Of a stretch of DNA of 64,000 nt, positions 25,801-35,890 are shown piece after piece (the stretch's first letter is position 1; every line of letters starts with the position of its first letter). The position numbers and the translations under genes are program-made. Below the pieces are notes generated by a model, which did not search any database, was not told where the DNA came from, and saw only the letters and a program-made list of their open reading frames with translations. The DNA is from Tetrahymena thermophila SB210. Its lineage: Eukaryota; Ciliophora; Oligohymenophorea; Hymenostomatida; Tetrahymenidae. Location: contig NW_002476149.1 of the NCBI RefSeq assembly GCF_000189635.1, positions 1 to 64,000 of the forward strand. The letters run 5' to 3'.

Positions 25801-26183
25801 GCTTATAAAATTAAATTTAGAAGCCTTAGAAACTTTTTAAATAAAATATTTTAGTAAGCAAAGATGAGGAATCTCAAAAAAGTTACTAAACACTTGAAAA
25901 ACCAGTCTAAAATATAAAAAAGAATCCTTTTTGCTAATCATCTGATGATGAAGAAAACTAACCTGAGTAAAAATTTTAAATAGTTAAACCTAGTTAATCA
26001 ATAAAATAAGAAAATAATTAAAATACTACTTCAAGCTAATTTGATTTTTCTAAGCCAATAAAAATAAAATCTTCTTAAGATAAAATTATGATTAAAAACG
26101 TCTCTTCTAATGTAAATAATTAACAAAATGTAATGAGTACAAAAAATTCTATTTACACAAATAAAATATTTTTTGAATCTTGA
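22900..26183 (+). CDS. RTEL1: RTEL1-type Fe-S DEAH DNA helicase
   Basis: Three exons: 22900-23496, 23630-25268, 25321-26183; 1,032 aa. RTEL1 belongs to the XPD/FANCJ superfamily 2 helicases; it unwinds D-loops, T-loops and G-quadruplexes in replication and telomere maintenance. After ~70 disordered residues comes IEVYFPHKPYDVQ, the RTEL1-type Q motif. Walker A is ESPTGTGKT (about 103-111), motif Ia CSRTHSQIQQ, DEAH at about 283-286. The four Fe-S cysteines are at REQYC, NTSC, QTYC and NNNYCPFY. Later motifs are FTSGTL, VARGKITEGIDF and QSIGRVIRH. RTEL1 rather than XPD or FANCJ is favoured by the start of the helicase core and the spacing of the Fe-S cysteines. The ~280-residue C-terminus is Gln/Lys/Ser-rich; I see neither harmonin-like domains nor a RING. 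Codon phases fit at both introns. Confidence 0.93.
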
Positions 26184-27517
26184 GACTAACTATTTCAATT
26201 TTAATTTTAAATTAAAATATCATATTTAAATAACAAAATTTCCGATATAAAATCTGTGAAATTAAACTTAATTATCTAAATCATAGTTTAATAACTAAAT
26301 CAATTGCTAGCTGTTTAAATAAATTTTAATTTGTAAAATATAAAATATATTTATTCAATAAATTTTAATAGTATTTATTTGATAGCTTAATAAAAAAAAC
26401 TTTACTTTTTGTAGAATTATGTTTGTTATGCAAAATTTTAATAATTAAATAAATAAATTTCACTTTCAAAATTAATTTTTCATTAATTATCCAGGGTTGT
26501 AAAAGATAATATTCTATTATAAATTTATTGAGAATATGAATAGAATAAGAATAATAATTCTCCTTCATATTCTATCAAAAATAAATTAAATTTAATATTT
26601 TTATTCATTATCTAAAATAATTTGCAACTTAGATAAATTTTCTTATTCTAGATCTTATTTAATTTGAAATATGATAATTATTCTTATTATATATTTTAAA
26701 TTATTTGTATTGATATTAAATTCTTATTCTAATTTAATTTATAATGATTAATATAAAACATAAAAAAAATAAGTTTTACCTTAACATAACAATTTAAATT
26801 TGGTATGCAAACCTTCATATTTACAAAATTCAATATTTTAGCACTATCTCAGTTTAATCTCTGCCCCTTTATTGAGGGGCTAGGGTATATTTTTGATTAA
26901 AATGTTTGCATAGTGAAGATTTTTTAACTTTTAGAATAGCTTAAATGTTATTTAAAAATAGTTGATTGATTGCCAATTTAGCAGAAAACTCTCATCCTCT
27001 TTCTTGATACTTACTGGCTGTAATACTTTTTAAAAATTCATATATTCATAGTTTTTACTTTTAGATTGCATAAGAAAGATTAAAAATACAAAGGTTACAT
27101 AAATATTTTATTAATTTATTAAAAGTTCTAAAAAATAAAAATTTTTCATTAAATTAAAATTTATATAATAAATATTTTCTACTTATTTTAAATTTAAATT
27201 TGATTTATAAATTTATTCTTTTGAAATCAAATTTAAATCTTCTATTTTAACATGAACTATAAAATTTCATTCTAAATTTTAATTATCATTAGAAGCAAAA
27301 AATTTAAAACTCTCAAAACTACTAATGTTACTATTAGATAAACTGTATTTAAAGTATTAATACTTGTTTCAAAAAATAAAACAAAATTAGTTATATAATA
27401 TAAAAAAGCTAATATTAATATCTTTAAGTTTTTAGTCTAATTTTTATTGAAATATTTTTAGTTACATCAAATGTACTTTCAATTTAAACTTAGTAAAGAA
27501 TTTTTACTATTTTTTAA
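26184..27517. other. Intergenic region containing one G+C-rich hairpin
   Basis: About 1.33 kb between RTEL1 and the PAS gene pair, convergent. Very A+T-rich except for a compact hairpin element at 26841-26925, listed separately. No ORF is supported. Confidence 0.55.
26841..26925 (+). other. Candidate small structured RNA with T6 end
   Basis: In an otherwise A+T-rich spacer, GCCCCT (26863-26868) pairs with AGGGGC (26875-26880) around a six-base loop. An outer CACTAT (26842-26847) pairs with ATAGTG (26910-26915). Shorter arms CAG/CTG and a T-rich/A-rich arm can be drawn between them. A run of six T at 26920-26925 follows directly, as for RNA polymerase III termination. The fold resembles a cloverleaf but it is not a tRNA: there is no B box and about six bases separate the last arm from the outer stem. 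I cannot assign it to U1-U6, SRP or telomerase RNA. Confidence 0.25.
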
Positions 27518-30500
27518 TCACATACGATGAAGTTAGCGAATCATATGAAGTGTTACTTCTTCTTGTAATTTATCTTCTGGAATAATAGTGAGAAGTAAGT
27601 TCATTTCTTAAATTCTGATGAATAGTAGATTCCAATGAGTAATTATAGTTAACATAATGATAAGTCCAAAAATAACTATTCCATATATTAAATAATTTTG
27701 CAAGAAAGTTTATATACTTAGGGAAACTGTTGATATACTGGTGTTTTGATAAAAATCACAAAAAAGTGCAAATCACAAAAAAGTGCAAATCTCATGCTGT
27801 GTTTTAGAACTAAAAAGAAAAATCATAGAAAAAATATTAGAAATTGAAAAAAGACGATAATTAATATAATAAATAAGGGATTAAGAAAAGTACTTTTAAA
27901 AATAAAAACAAATGAATTAATTTGTTGAAAATACTCAATATTTTTATTTGTTTCATGTATTTTAAATATTTGTTAATACAATTTTTTCTTATTTTTTAAC
28001 ACTTTTGTTCATTTATTATAAAAAAGTATTATTTGGAAATATTTTGAGATTTGAGATTTGCGATTTCAACTTTTTTGAGATTTGCACTTTTTTGTGATTT
28101 TTATACATAAATCGATATACTAGAGTTAATTGCTGCACTATAGGCATCAAATAGCTCGTCTTCACTTAAAAAGCTAAACACAAACCCTTCTAAATGTGGT
28201 TATGAATTCAAAAAGACTTTTAATTAATCTTCAGGAGTCTTGGTTGGATTTAAAACTTCAGGATATTCTCTTACAAACTTATCTTTTTGTGATATTGCAT
28301 TTATAATTCCTAGAACTTACTGTTTATCCTTACAAGGATATGTTGAAAGATATTAACAACCTCGCCCTTCTTACATATCTTTTAATTGCGAAACTATATA
28401 AGATGGGAATGGATTTTTACCATATATTATATCTGTGTTTTATTGCTAAATGTCATAAAGTGTCTTCAAGCTCTAATCAATTTAATTATAAAATTCTTCT
28501 AGATTAGTTACTTGATAGTCTGACCAAAGATTGTCTCTTACATAAAAGTCAAAAGATAGAAGTTCTGTTGCAATTTTTAGATTTACCATGATAACATGCA
28601 GATTGATACTTCTTTAATTCATCTATACAGGGACTTTAAGTGAATCAACACTTTAACTTAAGTAGATGATAAGAATCAAAAAAAATATGGTGTTCAAAAT
28701 TGTTAATATAAACAATGTTAAGAATCTATCAAATATTCTCAAGTTTTATACTCCTATTCTAGACTAAAGAGTGTAATTATTTCCACCTGATGAGCCAAAT
28801 TTATTAGAAGAACCATATTGTTTACTTTTTACGCTTCTGCTAACATTTTACTATTACAAAGCTTATTTTTGTTTGTTAAAATGAGTTAAATGAAGTTAGT
28901 TTTTGATTTTTGGTTGAGATGAGAAGAAGCTTTTACCCATTTATAAAGTACTGCTCATTTGGAAATTGCTGGTTTCAATTAGCTGACCTCCAGAAACTTA
29001 CAATTATTTTTTTGCTTATTTTACATTTGCAGTACTCCTCATTTTATTTTTAGAATTTAGAAGTGAGAGTTAATTTTATTGTGAATAATGTTTTGAAGAT
29101 TGAGATTAATTCAAATCTCTGTTTTCTTTGGCCTACATATTAAATATATCAAAGTAGTTATAATTGAGCCAGTCTATATAATCAACATTAACAAGTTATT
29201 TACAGACTTGAATCTTTGCTTTTTCCATTTCAGATTAATCATAGTTTATTCTAGTAACAATCATCATAATTTTTTCCTCATAAAAATTAATAGATTTAAG
29301 TACTGGAATGGATATTATGGCAACTAAAATTATACTAAATATAGCACAAATGATGACAATGTAAAATTTGTTTATTAAACTGTTAACTGAATTAATAGTG
29401 TCATCAACAAGATAGTTAATAGATTGTAAGATTTAATTACTAAAATTAAAATAATTTGTTCTCAAATATAAAAAAGAATCTACTCTAACATAGTCTTTAA
29501 ATGTTTGGTTCATTTAATAGATAAATTATTCTTAAAAGGAAAACTACAAAGCCTTTGAAACGTTCTAAAGTTACTATTTTCTTTTAACATATACTGTATA
29601 AGTTAATTCCTAACTATCTTACTAGTCCTATAATTATTGTAGTTGTAATTGCATCAATTAAGTATTATAAGTTTCAGAAACATTTTTATATTCGTTAATT
29701 GCACTATTCATATATAGATTATAAGTTGTTTTTATTGAATTATCAGTATCTATTAAATAACCCAGTTACACTTCTAATGAAAGATAATATCCGAATAAAA
29801 CTTTACCATAAGCTCTTAACAGTCTACGGGGTTATCTTAATACTATTACATTACTAGCAAACCTCTATTAATTAATTAATTAATTAATTATATTTATTTG
29901 ATTTAATAAATAAAATTTATATTTTCTAATAAAAAAAATAGTTAAGTTAGTTAGTTAGTTACCTGCATATCATTTTGGATAGTTATAAGATTTGTAATAT
30001 CTAAGCATAAAAAAGTTACCAGAAAAATTAATAACAGAAATTTATATTGCTAAGCTGACTTTGGAATCTTCTACTTGATCAAAATTTCTAAATTTTTTTT
30101 ATATTTAATTAATAAAACTAAATAAAATTGCTTATTTAAATTAACCTTTTAAGAATATGCCTGCATAACTACTGGAGGTTCTTGAAGATGAATTTACACT
30201 TGCTCTTTATAGGCTATTTTTTCCTGTAATCATTCCTTTTTGGTTTAAAATTTTAGCAACTGCTTATTCCTAAGCTACATTATTTGAGTCTTCGGCATCT
30301 TCATTTTATTCTTTTTATGAGGAATTACTGCTTACAATTTTAATTTAGTCTATTTATTAATTAGATTTAAAGATAGTCTTTTCAGTTTGTTCATTTATCT
30401 TTATTTAATATCTCTTTGTTTATTCTTTAGCATTTTACTGAGTTTCAAGTATTTGCTCTATTTTAATAAATTTTTTTACCTATAAATTATTGATATAAAA

Positions 30501-33500
30501 TTTACCTGTTGAATAGAATGATATTTTCTTTTAATGATTAAGCTAACTTTAATTTATTATAGATTAAGTTTACTTTTAGTTCTAATCTTAAAATTATGAG
30601 TTAGATTTGTCTAAGATAGGTCTTGCTGATATATCTAAATAAGACTAATCTTTTTCCTTTTGGTCAACATTTTTTTAATATATGTCTATACTAGTATTAA
30701 ATGCATGCAATTTTGATTATTCAAGAGCATTTTAAAATATTTAATCCTAATTTTCTTATACATTTTTTAACTCACTTACAAAACTTTAATCTAAATTATT
30801 ATCACTAATTTAATAGCTTAAGAAATTCTAGGATTTTAATTCTTGCAAAAAAACTTTTTTTTGTCCATCTCTTTGAGTGTTACTATCCAATATAGCCAGA
30901 TTTCTTATAGGAATTTTATCCATACTTAATTCAATCATTGAATTGTCTGTTTACTATCTAAAAGTCATTGGCAAATATATATCTTCTTTATAGATTTATT
31001 CATAATTTAGATTTTTAACTTAAAATTTTGTTTTTAGATCCCTTCTTTCCTATTCTAAAATGAAAGCACTTTCAGTAAAAGCTATTTCAAAAGCTTTACT
31101 AAAAGTATAGCAAAGAGATCTTTTCTATAATATTTTTTTTATTTAATAATTAGGGTCAAGTTGAATTAATTAATTTTTCTATGAACAAAAGTTTTAAACT
31201 AAATTTTCTAGCTAAGAGTTGTGCTAATCTTAAAATTCTTTACTTGACTTATTATTACTAATTTAGGTAATAGCTTAATTATAAATTTTATCAAAGTCAA
31301 TATCCTCACTTTAAGCATCACTTTCATCAAATTAACTAGTATCACTACTTTTAAAAGAAGAATTGTTCTTATTTTCTCGCTTTTATTCTTTTTTCTATAC
31401 TTTACCCCAATCTTCACATTCTTCTTCAAAGGCTTTTTATTTTTGAAGTTATTTTTTTTAAATAATAGATTCATTTTAGTTAAATTTTGTTGTGTTTTAT
31501 AGAAAGAGTTAAATAAATTTATTTAAAATAAATAATAAAAAATCAAAGATTTTTTTAAATTTTAAAACTTACAAATTAATTAAAATTTCAACTAAAATTA
31601 TTAAAAGTTTAAAAAAAAAATAAAATTTCAATTTTAAACCTGTAACTTACTGCTGTGATTATAATAACTAAAGCATATTTTTAGGAATATCTTTAAAATC
31701 TTCTCTTGCTGAACGTGATTTTTGAGGAGCTAATTATTCTACAATTAAGGTAGAGTCATTACTTAACTTATTGTTTTCTTAAGAACTCAATTTTATCTCA
31801 TCAGTTGTATCTATAGCAGCAGAATTAGATACATTTTTAAGAAATATAACACCCTATAGCTAGTCTATCAGCTAGAAAATAGAAGTAGTTGATCTAAGAT
31901 ACTTTACTAGATTTCTTATGAATGTTTCTTTTGGTTTATATTTAATTTTTTTTTCACACTATTTTACTGTTATATTCTCAATCTTTACTTAAAAATATAT
32001 ATCTTAGAATTCATCTTTGTACTCTTTTTGTTTAGTATTCATAGTAAATTAGCTGCTTATTGATTTATTATTGTATTTTGTTTACGTTTGCTAAGTTTTT
32101 TGGTTTAATAAACAATATTAGAGTTAATATTCAAACATCATCTTATACTCCATTTATTATTTAGAAACTTGAGAATTAGTTGTTTAGATCATTCTAGCTT
32201 TATTAAATAAATCTGTATCTTGTAAATCTCTTGCTTGAGCTGCTTTTCCTGATAAAAGCCTATCTGTTGAATCATGATGACTTCTGTTCGTGCTCTAACC
32301 TATATTTTAGTCTTCATATTATTTAAGCAATTTTAAACTAGATTTATCAAGTAAGTCAATATCTTCATATCTGTAGTTATTCTTCAGAGATCCTTGCGAG
32401 TATTAAACTTTTTAATTTAGAAATCTCATGAATTTTTTTTATGCATTAAATGGATTCGAAGAAAATCTCATTGAGCCAAATGAATCTTCAATCATAGTTG
32501 TCATAGTACTGAGACTTTTTGATTTTGTATTAACAGAAGCCTTTGAATCACCAAGAAATTATTAATCTGAAATGCTTTTTTCAGTTAAATCTTAATAGAT
32601 CAAATCCCTATTTTTAATGATCTTTTTAACTATCTTAGGAAACATTAATAAAGCATTCAGTTTTTATATAGCAGCATCTCCATTAGGTAGCCTGTTGAAT
32701 TCTTAGAAAAGGATCTTAGCTATATGTCTTGTCATAGCAACAATTTAACCACTTCTATGAAAAATAATATAATCTTACTCTGCTCTATTTTTTAAGATAA
32801 TTCCATTCATTCGAAAATCTTGAGAGGATGTGTTGAATGAGAAATCAAAGTGGATTTTTACTGGAAATATATATCCATCATTTTGTTTTATATGTGAGAG
32901 AATCGTTTTATCTTACATTTTTGATCGAATAGACTACCCTTAAATAAAATTTTTCAATAAGTCATTATGAACTCTTCCTATAAAATTAGGCATTAAGTCG
33001 TTGATATGATTTATTTTCATAAAATCTTGCTTTTAAGAGAATCCAAAAAATGATGCTGTTTTTTCATCTTTTTTACTAACAATTTTCCCTAGGTTTTCAG
33101 ATAGACTAATTTCTATAACGCATATATCACCTTTAATCATACTTACATTTTTTAGCTAATCTAGTTCAGCAAGTGTGTCTCTCTTTTTTAATTCTAAAAT
33201 CTGAGTCTCTATTTAGATAGATTTTATTGTATCATTAACTACAAATAAGTAAAATATCTAAGTTAGTTTTTAGAATTATAAACTGTTCTCAATATCAGGA
33301 TTTATCTATATAGCTTTTTTTATTGCTCTTAGATATGTACTTTTTACTTAATTAAGCTCTTTCATTAATTTAATAGCATCTATTTATAAGTCATTCATAG
33401 ACTTGTATCCATCTTATAATTTAACCCAAAGCTCATGTTTATGGTCTATGAGCTGTAAAAATTAGGGCATATACTTCGCACATATTTGTTCAACATCTAT

Positions 33501-35150
33501 AATTGATTGCACAGTTAGCTCATTTTTTACTGTCCTACTCAATTTCGAGTTTCTACTATTTTTTATTTAATCTCCAAACATTTTCAAATTTTGAGAACCT
33601 ACTTAATCAATTTAGGATTCTATGTTATCTTAGATCTTTTGGCTAATTATATTAGCAATCGTATTAAAGTATATAGAAAAAGATGTCTTCCTTAGTTGTA
33701 ATACTTTTAATTCATAGTAAGCCCTTACTTGATTATTCTAGTATTTCATCATAAAAGAGATATATTTTAAAGAAAGCTTTTCAAATTCTTAAGTATTCTA
33801 ACTCAAACATTTCTGTGAAAACATCCACTAAAATATTCCATCAACAAATTTGTAAATTAATTTAATATTGATTTCGCTTTAAATTAAATGACCAATTTCT
33901 TAGTCAGTTGCTTCTCTGAATATTTCTTACTTTTAATTTATAGAGGAGTCATTGATTATTTTCATATTAAGGCAAGGATATTTGAGACAAATGCAATTTA
34001 CTATTTTACAATTGCTTCTATGTAATTTATATGCTTTTTGAATTTTTACTTTAGCTTCTTCATTGTAAATACTTTTCTCTCCTAAAACAACCATCTATTC
34101 TAGATAATAATCTAAATTAGGAATAATCTTTTCTAAAACCCAGTTTCTTTTCAACATACTTTCATACTAGAAATTTAAGGCCTACTAGAGGGTAACACTT
34201 AACACTAAAGTACTTAAGATAGACATGTAAAACATCTCTTAACCATTTATATTTCGACCTAATAAATAAAAGTTACTGCATGTAACAATGCCTTCGAAAT
34301 AGGCAATGATAACTAAATAAAACTTAGAAATATCTTAGTCTGTAAAAGGTATAGATAGAAAATAGTCAATAATACTTACGCAACCATAAATTTGAGATAA
34401 CACATGCTTCGCCTATTTAGCTCCTTATATACTTCCATTAAAATCAATAAATGGGATAATAATTCTTATTGTAATCAAAAATTAAAAAAGAAAAGTTGAT
34501 TTTCTTTTCAAAACATTTTTTTCTAGAAATTCATAATTTCTAAAATAATAGCTTGTTATAAAAGCTGTTGCTATTGCCAAACTTATCCCAATTATACTTA
34601 ATATAGTTTACCATGTAGGTACCTCACATTAAGATCTAGAAGTAAAGTGAGTATATTAGCTTGAAAAAATACTTTTTTAGCTGCAAAACAGTAATGAGCA
34701 ATTCAACTCTATATACTAAGAAAGAAAGACATTCAAGTAGAAGGTAAAATATAGGTTCAATAATTCGTTTATTTTCAAGAAAGTTTAATAATGATTATTA
34801 TAAAAATCCTTGAGATATTCAATACAAAGAGTTAAAATAGCTACATATGCAAAATAAAGAAATAAAATTATATGAGCAATTATGTAAACTGTAATCGAAA
34901 GATTATCGTTTCGCTTCAAATTTAAAATATTTACTATGGAAACCATTTCGCAAATATAAAAAAATGACTTTAGCTTACTTTCATCAATTGTTACCATTTG
35001 GAAATCGCTGAATAAGTAAATCAATATTTGCAAATAAGATATGAGGATTATAAATTTGAAAACTATTTTTGGTATTTCAAACCTGGGCTTATCTTCAATT
35101 ATAGAAAGAATAGTGTCTTAGCAAGATTTTAAAAAGTTAAAATACACCAT
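27518..35150 (-). CDS. PAS-containing multipass membrane protein, copy A (disrupted 3' end)
   Basis: Exons, descending: 35150-31640, 31432-30506, 30457-30146, 30087-29963, 29864-27518; about 2,279 aa if the insertion at 27740-28121 is removed. The first ~400 residues hold several hydrophobic helices (for example YIIAHIILFLYFAYVAILTL). A PAS-like domain lies near 670-790 (TASFFGFSQ, INDLMPNFIGRVHND). Then come ~800 polar residues and two helix pairs bracketing non-cytoplasmic domains: helices near 1594-1618 and 1790-1815, then near 2002-2028 and one at the end. Domain plan and the EMNLLLTIIPEDKLQEEV tail match large ciliate TmcB-like PAS membrane proteins, whose role is unknown; sensing is inference. 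In the sequence as given, the insertion shifts the frame and translation would stop at TGA 27792-27794, replacing the last helix and tail. Same exon plan as copy B. Confidence 0.85.
27732..28121. mobile_element. Short TIR element with 8-bp target duplication
   Basis: The 8-base gatatact occurs at 27732-27739 and again at 28114-28121. Between them lies a 374-base element with inverted ends: taaaaatcacaaaaaagtgc near the left end is matched in inverse near the right end (about 28078-28104). The second half of each terminus repeats caaaaaagtgcaaatc-like sequence, so each end has two sub-repeats. The outermost ten bases are only about half matched. The paralogous gene at 35891-43392 has a single gatatact-equivalent and no insert, so this is the empty site. 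It encodes no transposase, so it is non-autonomous; an 8-bp duplication is typical of hAT elements, but the family is not determined. It could be a micronuclear-limited sequence retained in the macronucleus. Confidence 0.85.
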
Positions 35151-35890
35151 TTTCTTTAAGTTTATATGAATTTCACTCTTTTTTTAATTAAATCTATTTA
35201 TTAATTAATGCTTTGATTTAAACCAATCTTTAAAAAATAATTACAAATGGAAACTTGTAAAACTAAAATAATTAATGCCAATTAGAATTTTTCATTAATC
35301 AAATAAGATACAATAGTTTAAATTTATTTTTGTAAGCGATTTTTATCAAAGGTATCAATCTTCAAAAAAAATATTTGGAAATAAAAGACTCTATTACATA
35401 TCAATGATGAGTTTTTAAAAAAATTTTGAAAACCATAATTAAATTTAATTTTAAATTTGAATCAAAATATAAATGGTAAAATCTAAAACAATAAAAATAC
35501 TACAAATAAAAAAATATTTTAAATAAAATAAATATAAAAATTTGTTTTTAACAATTAGCAAAAATTTATTTATATGGGAATTAATGAGGATTAAAGATAT
35601 ATTAAAATTATTAAATAATTAAATTAATAAAAATTTTTTTATTTTATGTTAATATTCTTATATTATGTTGAATAAATTAAATAAAAATTAATTTAAATTC
35701 TGAGATAAAAAATAAATTTAATATCCTTTTTATTACTAATTTAAATAATTTTTATCAATGTAAATTATAAAAGAAATTATGATATTTATTTTATAACTAG
35801 ATAATAGATCTAACTGAATAAAAGTTCAAAAAAAACATGAATGTAATATATATCTTGAAATTACAATGATAGAAAAAAAATGTGAATAAT
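35151..35890. other. Spacer between the tandem PAS genes
   Basis: 740 A+T-rich bases between the start of copy A and the stop of copy B. No ORF seen. Confidence 0.6.

Noticed and set aside
26841..26920. A tRNA gene
   Set aside because: Arms can be drawn, but the outer pair lacks one base pair, about six bases intervene between the T-like arm and the outer stem, and there is no B box.
27740..28113. The insertion in copy A as an ordinary intron
   Set aside because: The GT-AG pairs I tried do not restore frame: the only AG close to the right junction needs an upstream phase 2 donor, which was not found. The inverted ends and target duplication fit a transposon.
31208..31474. Minus-strand ORF of 88 Lys/Leu-rich residues
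   Set aside because: Out of frame with exon 2 of PAS copy A, which aligns residue by residue with copy B in another frame.
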